Origin: Pandoraea iniqua
GTDB taxonomy: Bacteria > Pseudomonadota > Gammaproteobacteria > Burkholderiales > Burkholderiaceae
Direction of reading: 5' to 3'
Assembly (NCBI RefSeq): GCF_902459685.1
Contig: NZ_CABPSF010000003.1
Location: 558,001 to 622,000, forward strand
DNA: 64,000 nucleotides
Shown here: positions 43,067 to 52,032 of the stretch, one piece after another
Position numbering within the stretch: the first letter of the stretch is position 1
Layout of the letters: each line of letters starts with the position of its first letter
Program-made: the position numbers and the translations under genes
Notes under the pieces: model-generated
The model's database searches: none
What the model saw: only the letters and a program-made list of their open reading frames with translations
What the model was told of the DNA's origin: nothing

Positions 43067-44594
43067 CTTGCCGCACAAGACGTCTGCCGTGCGCGACACG
43101 CCTGCCTCTGGCCGCGCAGGCCGCTATGTCCGCTGGCTCGGCTGGCCACGCACACTCTCGGGCCGGCTCGCGCTGATTCTGGTGGTCGGCATGCTCGCCA
43201 CGCAGTTGGTGACGGGCACGGTCTGGTTCGACGCCCGCTATGGCCGCGTGGCCGAAGTGCCGGTACGGACCGGCGGCGCGCGCATCGCCGATGCGGTCAA
43301 ACTGTTCGACGTGGTGCCGGTGACCGAGCGTGCCGCGCTGATGGCGCGTCTGCGCGCAGCGGGTATCGATGTGCGCCCCATCGATGCGCCTGCGCCTGCA
43401 CACGCCATGGAGCACTTTTCGGATGACTTATTCGACGGTGTGCTACGAGCGCAACTCGGCCCCGATCACCCGTTCGTTGCCCGCCCCGTCGTGCTCTACG
43501 ACGACGCCAGCGAACCACTCACACTCGCCACCCTGCTGCGCGCGCACGCCCCCACCGCGCATCTCGCAGCCGACGTGAAACTTCGCGACGGCCAGTGGTT
43601 GTCGGTTGCCGTCGTGGCCGGACAAGCCGGGCTCGATCTGCGCCCCGGTGCCGCGTTTGCCGATTACTTCGTGCGCATTTATCTGATGCGCATTCTTGCG
43701 GTGGTGCTCATCGCCGTGGTCGCGGTGCGGATTGCTCTGCGGCCGCTCGCGCGCTTGTCGGCCGCCGCCGACCGGCTTGGCCGGGATATTCACAGTCCGC
43801 CGCTCGACGAGACCGGCCCCGCCGAAGTGCAACGCGCGGCGCAAACATTCAATGCGATGCAACGCAGCCTGATCGATGCCATGCAGGCACGTACGGCGTT
43901 TCTGGCATCGGTGTCACACGATCTGCGCTCGCCGCTCACGCGACTGCGGCTGCGCGCGGAAACGCTTGCCGAACCGAAGCAGCGCGAACGCTTTCGTCAC
44001 GATCTGATGGAGATGGAAGCGATGATTGCCGCGTCGCTCGATCACGTGCGTGGCGTGCCGAGTGGCGAAGCGTTACGCGACGTCGATATCGACGCACTCC
44101 TTCGCGCCGTCGCCGAAGATGCCCGCGAGACGGGTGGCGATGTGCGCGTGCGCGAGCAAAGCACGGCCGGTGGCGCGGGACTAGTGCGCGGGTATCCGCG
44201 CACGCTGCGACGTTGCTTACAGAATCTGGTCGATAACGCCGTGCGATATGCCGGCGGCTGCCGGCTCTCGGCCAATCTGTCACCGCAAGGCACGCATCTG
44301 GAAATCGTTGTCGATGACCGGGGACCCGGCATTCCGGAGGCAGCGCTGGCCGCAGCGGTTGAGCCGTTTGTCCGGACCGGGGCGGCGCGTCGTGACATAC
44401 CGGCCGCCGACGCCGCAACGCTCACACCCGACATGCAGGAAATTTCGGAAGGCGTCGACGGCGTGGGCCTCGGGCTGGCCATCGCCCGCACCATTGCGCA
44501 AGCCCACGACGGCACGCTCATGCTCTCCAACCGTCCCGGCGGCGGACTGCGCGCCGTGTTGAGTCTGCCGATCGACGGACCTGATGCAGGCTGA
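43053..44594 (+). CDS. Sensor histidine kinase
   Basis: 513 residues from GTG 43053 (or GTG 43059). Two membrane segments at about 38-58 and 205-225 bracket a periplasmic domain of about 145 residues; then HAMP and H-box ASVSHDLRSPLTRL with phospho-His at about 289, N-box NLVDNAVRYAGG, G1 DDRGPGIP and G2 GVGLGLAIAR. It is of the EnvZ/OmpR type; the signal is unknown. Translationally coupled with the response regulator. Confidence 0.93.
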   Translation: MPVSDLPHKTSAVRDTPASGRAGRYVRWLGWPRTLSGRLALILVVGMLATQLVTGTVWFDARYGRVAEVPVRTGGARIADAVKLFDVVPVTERAALMARLRAAGIDVRPIDAPAPAHAMEHFSDDLFDGVLRAQLGPDHPFVARPVVLYDDASEPLTLATLLRAHAPTAHLAADVKLRDGQWLSVAVVAGQAGLDLRPGAAFADYFVRIYLMRILAVVLIAVVAVRIALRPLARLSAAADRLGRDIHSPPLDETGPAEVQRAAQTFNAMQRSLIDAMQARTAFLASVSHDLRSPLTRLRLRAETLAEPKQRERFRHDLMEMEAMIAASLDHVRGVPSGEALRDVDIDALLRAVAEDARETGGDVRVREQSTAGGAGLVRGYPRTLRRCLQNLVDNAVRYAGGCRLSANLSPQGTHLEIVVDDRGPGIPEAALAAAVEPFVRTGAARRDIPAADAATLTPDMQEISEGVDGVGLGLAIARTIAQAHDGTLMLSNRPGGGLRAVLSLPIDGPDAG

Positions 44595-44617
44595 TCCGCC
44601 GGCAACGGTACGCGCGT

Positions 44618-45586
44618 TCAGAACTGAATGGTTGCCGTGATGGTGTCTTTGTAGGTATCCGGCGCGGGGGTCGACGGCTGCGCAAGAATTCGGCCGTAAA
44701 TGGGAATCGATGCCACTGCCCCCGTGCCGGTGCCAAGGTAAGCCGACGTGCCCCCAGTGCCATCGCCCCACGCCGTCGCATAGGTGTTGTCCGTGTAAAG
44801 CTGGTACGGAATCGTGGCACCCAGCGTCTGGCCTTTCAGGGTGCGTGCTCCCACTTGTCCGCTAACGCCGCCGTTCAACAAAATCCGATACGCGTCGTTG
44901 TTGGTGCACTGAACGGCGAGTGAGCCTTGCGCGGTCAGCGTGTTGCGCAGTGTGGAAGATGGCCCGAATGTGAGGCCCGTCGCGTTGATCGTGCAGTTGT
45001 TCACGACGGTGACGTTGACGGTAAATGGGTTTGTCGTGCCAGTGGTAAAGCCTGTCGTGCCACACGCTGGGGCGACCAGCAGGTAGAACTGGTAGGACAA
45101 CTTGACGTCGCTTGCGGGATAGGTCGTTGAGTAGACCGTATTGCTATTTCCGGTCGTCGGCACGGTGGTCTGATTCGCCCCGATTCGGGCGTAAATGTTG
45201 ATATTGGTACTGCCGGTATAGCCGATGATCGAGTTGCTGAAGGTGGTCGATAAGGCGGTGGATGGCGTGTTTCCCCACGGCGTGGCATAGCCGCTGTCGG
45301 TATACATGTCGTACGCAATGGTGCCGGTCGTGCCACTCGCCGACAGCGAACGAGGCGATGTCGCCGAGAAGTCCACACAGATCTTCACGTTCGGTACCAG
45401 ATTGAGGAGTGGCCACGTGCACGTGACTTGAACCGTGCCAGTCGTCGACACGGCAGCACCCGTGATCGGGCTGAACGGCGTGAAGGCAACGCTCGGCGCG
45501 CCCAACGAGCACGTCTGCGCCTGCGCGGATGGCGACGCGAACCATGCCGTCATGATCAGGATCGTGAGCAGGAGAAAGCGCTTCAT
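44618..45586 (-). CDS. Double spore-coat-U (SCPU) domain pilin/tip adhesin
   Basis: 322 residues with signal peptide (SPSAQAQ, about 24). Two tandem SCPU domains (about 25-170 and 183-322), each with the cysteine and FTV(N/T)(V/L) patterns, the second ending DTYKDTITATIQF. The double domain fits a tip adhesin of an archaic chaperone-usher fibre. Its ATG overlaps the usher stop (ATGA), so it is the last gene of the operon. Confidence 0.93.
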   Translation of the reverse strand: MKRFLLLTILIMTAWFASPSAQAQTCSLGAPSVAFTPFSPITGAAVSTTGTVQVTCTWPLLNLVPNVKICVDFSATSPRSLSASGTTGTIAYDMYTDSGYATPWGNTPSTALSTTFSNSIIGYTGSTNINIYARIGANQTTVPTTGNSNTVYSTTYPASDVKLSYQFYLLVAPACGTTGFTTGTTNPFTVNVTVVNNCTINATGLTFGPSSTLRNTLTAQGSLAVQCTNNDAYRILLNGGVSGQVGARTLKGQTLGATIPYQLYTDNTYATAWGDGTGGTSAYLGTGTGAVASIPIYGRILAQPSTPAPDTYKDTITATIQF

Positions 45587-48078
45587 CGGACTCGCCTCGG
45601 CAGTGTGGGGGGCGCAACGATGGCCTCGGGGGTGCAGACCAGTGGTCCGATGCGGGCCATGGCGCCTTGTGCGACCGGATCGTAAGTGAACGTCACATCG
45701 CAGGCGCCGTTATCCTGCGACACCACGAGCGTGTTCTCTGGCAGCAAGCCGTCGATGAACGTCTGACCGTCGTAGCCGACGATCATTTCCGCGCCGGTCT
45801 CCCGGTGCGTGACGCGCGCGCCCAAAGCCAACGGCGAACCATCCGGGCGCACCAACGTGATGAGTGCGGCACGGTAGCGATGTACCGGGAACGACACCAG
45901 CAGGCCGGCGCCCGTCTCGGGGACCACCGAGCGTGCCGTCGGCATGATGCGCATGTCGGCCGGCAGGTCGGTCGTATCGACGCTGAGGCGGTTGGTCTGA
46001 TAGCCGTTGAGATCGGGAATGACGAGACTGCCGCCACTGTTGGTTCGCCCGACCGGCAATTGTTCGCGCAAGACGGGAACGTCGGCATCCGCATCCGTCT
46101 TGACCAGCGCAAAGCTGTCGTAGATGCGTCGCGCCGGGTAGACGCCGCCGTCCATCGCGACGACAGCGCCGGTCAGCCCGACACCGACGCGCGTGTGCCC
46201 GTCGTAGGTCTGTGCCAGCGCCGAGGCCTGCCCGTAGCGGCCCAGATACTGCGCCTGAGCCTGCCCGATGCGCACGCTGTCGTTGACACCCCCGAGCACA
46301 TTCCATCCCCACCCGCCGCCGTAATCGGGCGTATGCGTCGCGCCGGCGATCGCCTGCGTCGCCCCCTGCTGGCGAGCCACTGACACGGAGCCCACGGTAT
46401 TCGGGCCCAAGGTAAAGCTGAACATCGCAAACACGCCGTAGCTGCGGCGATTGGCCATATCCTGATACGCGCCGACATTGAGCGAGCCCGTCGAGCGCAC
46501 GGGCCACGAGACGTTCGCTGAAATCACTCGGGACGTCGGGAAATCGGGGCCGCGCATACCGATGTAGCTCAACGAGAGTGTTCGGTTCTCCCAGAACGGC
46601 GACGACACCGTGACGCGATCCATCGCGGTCGGCACGGCGGAGCCGCCCAGTGTGGCGAGGTCTCGGAAATCGCCGGCGGTGCGCTGGAACAGCGAGTCGA
46701 ACGAGAAATTACGCGACAGATACTGGTAACCGATACCGAACTGGCCACCGTTGCGCCGCCCCGTCGATCCCGACAGCGATCCGCTCAGCACACCGTAGCC
46801 GGACAGGGAAACCAAAGCGCCCACCCCCCCATTCGCGAGCCCGGACGAGCCTTCCGCGTGATATTCCGTCGTCAGGAGATCCGACACGCCGTAGCGATAC
46901 GCGGCCGACGCGGCTACGCGATGTTCATAGCCCCATGAGCGAAAGCCGTAGTCCGTACGCGGGGCACCCACTTCGAACGAGTAGCTCGACAGGCCCGCTG
47001 AGAGCATGCGGGTATCGATGTACAACGGCACATTGACGACGCTCTCGCGCCCGAGTGCGTCGCGCGTGACGACGCTTGCCTGAAGATTGCCGATCAGCCC
47101 CGGCGCTTCGCGAATCACGAAGGGCCCCGCAGGCACGTTGCCGCCAAAGCGCCGGATGCCGTCGAGATAAACGTCGACGGACGACGGCACTGCGGCCGAT
47201 CCGCCAAGGGACGGCACCGGGAACGTGACGAGATCGGGCCGCAAGGCGAAGTTCTTGCGCCATTGCACGCCCGCCAGACGCACCGAGCGCGACCATGCGA
47301 GCGAGCCGGAGATCGTGTCGCCGAGTTGCAGGGTCGTCATCTCGATGGGATTGTCGTGACGCCAGTACGTGTCATAGCGCAGATAAGTCTGACTTTGCGG
47401 CCAAGTGTCGAACACCCCCGTCTGACTGAATACGCCGCCCGGATGGAAGTACCGCAACTCCGTCCAACTGGACGCGCGTGTCAGGCGGTCGCGCTCGACC
47501 AGCGCATCGTAGTTCAGCACGAAGCCTTTCGATGTCATCGCATTCGCGGCGCGCGGCGTCACACGGCCGATCTGGAACGGCACACGCAGCGTATCGGGCA
47601 CGGCGATGTCGATGCTCTGCCGCGATGCGTCGTAGCGATACTGCACACCGCCAATCGTATCGAGCGGCACCTGCGTGTCGCCAGAGATGCGCAACTGGCT
47701 GACGTCGATGCCGAGCGACTGCAAGTCGTCGGCCGCCGCGCTCAGACGCCCGTCGCGCATGATGAAGTGGGCGATGGCGCCGGTGGCAGCGCCGTTGACC
47801 GACACGTCGAGATAGTAGTCGCCGGGCGCGCCTTCGGCCGCCGAGGCCGGCGCCAGAGGGGCCAGCGCACCGGCGAACAGGCTCGCGACCCACAGTGCGG
47901 CCTGCCGCTTGCGGCGCAAAAGGCTCGCGCGGCTGCCGCTTTTCGCAAGTCGGCCTGACGTGACAGCCTTTGCGGGTGATGCTGGTGCATGGGCCGGGTC
48001 TGGGGCCGGGGCCGGGGCCTGTTCTGGAGCCGTAGTGAGGGCGTTCGCGTCAAGACGCGCTCGCTCACGGACCGCCAT
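45583..48078 (-). CDS. Outer-membrane fimbrial usher
   Basis: 831 residues from ATG 48078 (MAVRERARLDAN), which overlaps the chaperone stop by 14 bp. The first 60 or so residues are a cytoplasmic-looking Ala/Pro-rich extension before the signal-like segment (AALWVASLFAGALAPLAPASAAE), unusual for ushers and possibly a mis-set start. FimD-type sequence follows (YLDVSVNGAATG, FVIREAPGLIGNLQASVV, GGWGWNVLGGVND, DLNGYQTNRLSVD). It builds the fibre through the outer membrane. Confidence 0.92.
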   Translation of the reverse strand: MAVRERARLDANALTTAPEQAPAPAPDPAHAPASPAKAVTSGRLAKSGSRASLLRRKRQAALWVASLFAGALAPLAPASAAEGAPGDYYLDVSVNGAATGAIAHFIMRDGRLSAAADDLQSLGIDVSQLRISGDTQVPLDTIGGVQYRYDASRQSIDIAVPDTLRVPFQIGRVTPRAANAMTSKGFVLNYDALVERDRLTRASSWTELRYFHPGGVFSQTGVFDTWPQSQTYLRYDTYWRHDNPIEMTTLQLGDTISGSLAWSRSVRLAGVQWRKNFALRPDLVTFPVPSLGGSAAVPSSVDVYLDGIRRFGGNVPAGPFVIREAPGLIGNLQASVVTRDALGRESVVNVPLYIDTRMLSAGLSSYSFEVGAPRTDYGFRSWGYEHRVAASAAYRYGVSDLLTTEYHAEGSSGLANGGVGALVSLSGYGVLSGSLSGSTGRRNGGQFGIGYQYLSRNFSFDSLFQRTAGDFRDLATLGGSAVPTAMDRVTVSSPFWENRTLSLSYIGMRGPDFPTSRVISANVSWPVRSTGSLNVGAYQDMANRRSYGVFAMFSFTLGPNTVGSVSVARQQGATQAIAGATHTPDYGGGWGWNVLGGVNDSVRIGQAQAQYLGRYGQASALAQTYDGHTRVGVGLTGAVVAMDGGVYPARRIYDSFALVKTDADADVPVLREQLPVGRTNSGGSLVIPDLNGYQTNRLSVDTTDLPADMRIMPTARSVVPETGAGLLVSFPVHRYRAALITLVRPDGSPLALGARVTHRETGAEMIVGYDGQTFIDGLLPENTLVVSQDNGACDVTFTYDPVAQGAMARIGPLVCTPEAIVAPPTLPRRVR

Positions 48079-48808
48079 CGATCTGGACAGCGAAGCGCGT
48101 GGGAACCGTATTGATCGCGGCGTCGATCGCGAGCGGCGGTGCCGGCGCTTTGTCGACCGGCCACGTGACGTTGAACACGCGCCGCTGCCCCGCAAGCGCA
48201 TAACCGAGCAGGCCATCGGTCACAGGATGCGATTTTCCGGCGGCATCGACGAGCCGGGTCGCACCGATCTGCGCGCGCGTGCCGCCGCGGTTTTCGGCTT
48301 CCAACTGCCACTTGCCGTCGACCCGTTTGAGCGTGAAGCGCAGGTCGGGCTTGGGGAGCGCCGTCGCCGGGACCACGAACACGGGGATCGAATAGCGCAT
48401 GCGGATCGAGATGCCACTTTGCGCCGGCTGTCCGGGCTCAGGGAGTTCGTCGACGAGCAGACGGTAGTTTTGTTCGGCTTGGGGGGGCGCATTCGTCACA
48501 CGTACCAGCCGGATGATCTGCGAGCTGCCGCCGTCGATGCGCAGAATCGGCGGGCTGGCGGCGATGGCGTCGGTGGGTGCGAGCTTGTCTTCCCCGTCTT
48601 CCTGCGTCCATGCGTAGATTCGGACCTGACCGTACACAGGCGTCTCGCCCGGGTTGCTCAGCGTCATGCCGATGGCATTCTGCTTGGCCGAAAACTCGAC
48701 ATTGACTGGGGAAATTTGCAGCGTGGCAGAGGCCGCGGACAGCGAGACGAGCGCGGCGGCACACCCGCCGGCGAGCATCGCGCCCCAGCGCAGGCGGAAA
48801 CCTGTCAT
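48065..48808 (-). CDS. Periplasmic pilus-assembly chaperone (PapD-like)
   Basis: 247 residues with signal peptide ending SAASATLQ. It has the chaperone strands ISPVNVEFSAKQNAIGMTLSN and ILRIDGGSSQIIRLVRVTN, and the later MRYSIPVFV. Donor-strand chaperone for SCPU subunits. It lies between the single-domain SCPU gene (13 bp) and the usher gene (overlap 14 bp). Confidence 0.93.
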   Translation of the reverse strand: MTGFRLRWGAMLAGGCAAALVSLSAASATLQISPVNVEFSAKQNAIGMTLSNPGETPVYGQVRIYAWTQEDGEDKLAPTDAIAASPPILRIDGGSSQIIRLVRVTNAPPQAEQNYRLLVDELPEPGQPAQSGISIRMRYSIPVFVVPATALPKPDLRFTLKRVDGKWQLEAENRGGTRAQIGATRLVDAAGKSHPVTDGLLGYALAGQRRVFNVTWPVDKAPAPPLAIDAAINTVPTRFAVQIDGGP

Positions 48809-48821
48809 CGACCGTCCTCCG

Positions 48822-49349
48822 CTAGAAGTAGACGGTCGCAGTGATCACCGAGGTGTACGTATCCGGCTGAGGGATCGCGCCTGCCGACACCGGCAACTGG
48901 CCATAAACGGTAAATGCTTGCGCAATACCGTTACCGGTACCTGCCTGTGTATTGGTGCCCTGTGTCGTGCCCCAGACCGTCGCATGCCCCGAGTCTTGAT
49001 AGAGACCGTACGCGATGGTGGAAGTGTTGCCGCTGGCCGCCCCCGTCAGCACACGTGCGGTGACCGTCGACCCAGTGCCGGAGCCTGCGCTCAAGCCGAC
49101 GTTGTAAGGGGTGGTGTTCGTGCAGGTCACCGAGACCGTCGACGTCGTGGTCTGTGCGGTGTTCAGGTTGGATAGCGTCCCGAAGCTCATCGGTGTGGCG
49201 GCAACGGTGCAGCCCGCCGTGATGACCAGCGTGACGGTAAACGTGGTGGTACCGGTGCCGTTGTTGTAGACAGCCGCTTGCGCAGGCAGCGGCGGGACAA
49301 GCAAGAGACTTGCCACAAGGAGGGTAATGCGCGCAGCTGGTTTATTCAT
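48822..49349 (-). CDS. Single SCPU-domain fibre subunit
   Basis: 175 residues with signal peptide ending PAQAAVYN. One SCPU domain (TFTVTLVITAGCTVAATPMSFG, DTYTSVITATVYF). It is the likely repeating structural subunit and the first gene of the chaperone-usher operon, with a 512-bp AT-rich upstream region. Confidence 0.93.
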   Translation of the reverse strand: MNKPAARITLLVASLLLVPPLPAQAAVYNNGTGTTTFTVTLVITAGCTVAATPMSFGTLSNLNTAQTTTSTVSVTCTNTTPYNVGLSAGSGTGSTVTARVLTGAASGNTSTIAYGLYQDSGHATVWGTTQGTNTQAGTGNGIAQAFTVYGQLPVSAGAIPQPDTYTSVITATVYF

Positions 49350-49861
49350 CGTCGGTTTCTCGCAAAACGTCGGAAGGACCTAGCGGGCACTAGGCAATGC
49401 AGCTGCCGTTGCCGCACACCATTTGTCACACATTGCATATTGCTTATTGCAATACTTCACTCATAGTGTACATCGCACTACTGAATTTGTGTCACTGGTT
49501 CATTTGACGTATTTAAATCACCACGAATGACGCGAGTGGAATCTTCTTCAGGCGAATCTGAATTGAACAATCAAGTGTTGGGAACGCTGGCTCTAAATTT
49601 CTTATTCCCACATTAAATTCGCAGACACTTAATAGTCCAAATGGCCTTATGCGCGGAGGAAAATTTCAAGTTCCGCTTCTGGGTACTTTGTCGGCTGCGA
49701 GACGTCCTGGTCGAATCATCACTCCCGTCTGCTCACCCGCGCCCTGACCATCGATCTATACGAAATATTCATAAATTACAACGCAACATTCATTTCACTT
49801 ATGCTGCGCCGCGCCATAAACTCCGGGTATTCCCTCACCCCCAAGTGGAAGTCGCAGCATC
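49350..49861. other. 512-bp AT-rich gap between SCPU operon and ClC gene
   Basis: No convincing gene; a 74-codon frame at 49641-49865 has no ribosome site and no family. The right-hand half is markedly AT-rich compared with the window. It holds three tandem 7-bp repeats at 49432-49452 and should contain the promoters of both the fimbrial operon and the ClC gene. Confidence 0.6.
49432..49452. repeat. Three tandem heptamers upstream of the fimbrial operon
   Basis: ATTGCAT, ATTGCTT and ATTGCAA follow each other without gaps (49432-49438, 49439-49445, 49446-49452), about 85-105 bp before the first SCPU start. Outer ATTGCA and TGCAAT are also inverted arms. It could be an iteron-like regulator site. 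Confidence 0.5.
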
Positions 49862-51244
49862 ATGAATTCGAGGCAAGTCGCCCAAACCCCCGCCAATACG
49901 CCGTCTCCGGCAATGCATCGGGTCACTGAGCCCCATCGAGTCGCCGCCCCCTCACTCGCCACGCTCGCCGTCGTCACGTTGCTGACCGGTATCGGTGCGG
50001 GCGTCGCGGGCACCCTGCTCGCCGCCCTGCTCCACGTCATTCAACACTTCGCGTTCGGTTACGCGACCGACACCGTGTTCGGCGCGCAGAGCTTTTTGAG
50101 CGGCGTGAGCGAGGCGTCGCCCGAGCGTCGCTTTGCCGTGCTGACACTTTGCGGCGTCGTCGCCGGTCTCGGCTGGTTTGCGGTGTATCGCTTCAGCGCC
50201 AAACTCGTCTCGATCAAGGAAGCTGTGTCGCGCGGGCGTGCCATGCCCGTGGGCAGCACGCTGGCGCATGCCGTGCTGCAAATCGTGACGGTCGCGCTGG
50301 GCTCACCGCTCGGGCGGGAAGTCGCGCCGCGTGAGCTCGGTTCGCTCATCGGCGATCAGTTGGCGCGTCGCGCAGGCCTCACGCCCGAACAATGCCGCCT
50401 CATGGTCGCTTGCGGCGCAGGCGCAGGTCTGGCTGCCGTGTACAACGTGCCGCTGGGCGGCGCGATCTTCGTGCTCGAAGTGCTGCTCGGCACCTTTGCA
50501 TGGCGCGCGGTATTGCCCGCGTTCGCTACGTCGGCTATCGCCGCCGCCGTCGCATGGATCGGCATGGGCGCCGAGCAGCAATACACGATTCCCGTCTTCG
50601 ACGTAAGCGCGCCGTTGATTGGCTGGGCGCTGGTTTGCGGCCCGCTCGTCGGCATCGCCGCATGGGCCTACGCCCGCCTGACCGAAAACGCACGCGCAAC
50701 GGCGCCGCGCGACTGGCGTCTGCCAGTATTCGCGCTGGCAAACTTCATGGTGCTGGGATTGGTGATTGCGTGGTATCCGCAGTTGCCGGGTAACGGCAAA
50801 GGGCCGGCCGGTCTGGCGTTCAATGGCGAACTCACGATTGCGCTCGCGTTCGCTTTGCTCGCACTGCGCGTGTTCTTTACGTGGAGCAGCCTGCGCGCTG
50901 GCGCGGCCGGTGGCTTGCTTACGCCCGGGCTGGCCAATGGCGCACTGCTCGCCGTGGTGTTGTGCGGTGTGTGGAACGGCGCGCTGCCCGAGGTGATGGC
51001 CGTACCGTTAGGTGCGGCGGCCCTGATCGGTGCCACCGCGTTTCTCGCCGTCTCGATGCGCATGCCGATCACGGCCGTCGTGCTCGCCCTCGAATTCACG
51101 CACGTGAATCAGGACTTTCTCGCGCCGATGTTACTGGCCGTGGCCGGGGCCGCTTGCACGGCCCGCTGGATCGATCAGCGCGTGGCCACCACGAAGAGCC
51201 GCGGGAACGGCAGCAGCACCGTGCCGTCGGCAAGCGCGGGATAA
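49862..51244 (+). CDS. ClC-family chloride/fluoride channel or antiporter
   Basis: 460 residues, about 12 hydrophobic helices in the ClC pattern. The external-gate segment is LGSPLGREVAPREL in place of the common GREGP(S/T), so the gating Glu is kept but the following residues differ; GLLTPGLANG stands for the GxFxP segment. Chloride or fluoride, channel or proton antiporter cannot be decided. Its last 70 bp overlap the tam gene antisense. Confidence 0.9.
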   Translation: MNSRQVAQTPANTPSPAMHRVTEPHRVAAPSLATLAVVTLLTGIGAGVAGTLLAALLHVIQHFAFGYATDTVFGAQSFLSGVSEASPERRFAVLTLCGVVAGLGWFAVYRFSAKLVSIKEAVSRGRAMPVGSTLAHAVLQIVTVALGSPLGREVAPRELGSLIGDQLARRAGLTPEQCRLMVACGAGAGLAAVYNVPLGGAIFVLEVLLGTFAWRAVLPAFATSAIAAAVAWIGMGAEQQYTIPVFDVSAPLIGWALVCGPLVGIAAWAYARLTENARATAPRDWRLPVFALANFMVLGLVIAWYPQLPGNGKGPAGLAFNGELTIALAFALLALRVFFTWSSLRAGAAGGLLTPGLANGALLAVVLCGVWNGALPEVMAVPLGAAALIGATAFLAVSMRMPITAVVLALEFTHVNQDFLAPMLLAVAGAACTARWIDQRVATTKSRGNGSSTVPSASAG

Positions 51245-51990
51245 GCCTTCGCAATCTCGTCGGTGTAGCGCGCGAGAAACGCTTCGCGCGATACCTCGTC
51301 GAGTTTCGCGAGGAACGGACGCAGCGCACTGCCCTTGAACCACTCCACGACCGCCGGTGCCCCGCCCGCGAGCGGGTGGTAGTAAGTGGTGCGCCATACG
51401 TCCACCCGCGAGCACATCGCCTTGAGCAACGGGTAATAGAACGCCGCCCCATTGCGGGCCGTACGCTCCACGCCCTTCAACGTTGCTGCCCACGGACCAT
51501 CGGCGGCCACTTCGCGCATCAGCCGGTGCGCCGGCTCATCGAGGTTGTCGGGGGTCTGCACGGCCAGCGAACCGCCCGTGGCGAGACGCTCGATCAGGTG
51601 CGGATACAGCGTCTCGTGATCGGGCAGCCATTGCAGCACGGCATTGGCGAGAATCACGTCGAACGGGCCATCCTGCCAGCCCGCGATATCCACCACGTCG
51701 AAACGGAATTGCGGCAAGCGTTTGCGCGCGGCGTCGACCATGTCTTGTGAACTGTCGAGCCCCAGCACGTCGGCCGTCGGATAGCGCTCGGCCAGCACTT
51801 CGGTCGAATTGCCCGGGCCGCAGCCGATGTCGGCCACCTTGCCGGCTTGCGCATTCGGAATCGCGGCGACGAGGTCGCGCACGGGGCGCGTGCGCTCGTC
51901 TTCGAACTTCACATACTGCGAGGCTTGCCACGCCGGATTCACGGGTTTGGCGGATTCCGGCGCGTTGCTGGACGACGAGACTTGCGTCAT
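51175..51990 (-). CDS. tam: Trans-aconitate 2-methyltransferase
   Basis: 271 residues. Class I SAM motif VADIGCGPGNSTEVL, followed by DVVDIAGWQDGPFDVILANAVLQWL (in parts), matches Tam; LMREVAADGPWA and the ending FPRLFVVATR also match. It methylates trans-aconitate formed spontaneously from the TCA-cycle intermediate. It overlaps the ClC gene 3' end by 70 bp in antisense and lies 42 bp after the anti-sigma gene. Confidence 0.9.
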   Translation of the reverse strand: MTQVSSSSNAPESAKPVNPAWQASQYVKFEDERTRPVRDLVAAIPNAQAGKVADIGCGPGNSTEVLAERYPTADVLGLDSSQDMVDAARKRLPQFRFDVVDIAGWQDGPFDVILANAVLQWLPDHETLYPHLIERLATGGSLAVQTPDNLDEPAHRLMREVAADGPWAATLKGVERTARNGAAFYYPLLKAMCSRVDVWRTTYYHPLAGGAPAVVEWFKGSALRPFLAKLDEVSREAFLARYTDEIAKAYPALADGTVLLPFPRLFVVATR

Positions 51991-52032
51991 GACTCACTCC
52001 ATCAGAGACACAGAGAACAGGTCGTCACGATA

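Noticed and set aside
49641-49865. 74-codon plus-strand gene before the ClC gene
   Set aside because: It has no ribosome site, overlaps the ClC start by a few bases, and has no recognisable composition or family.
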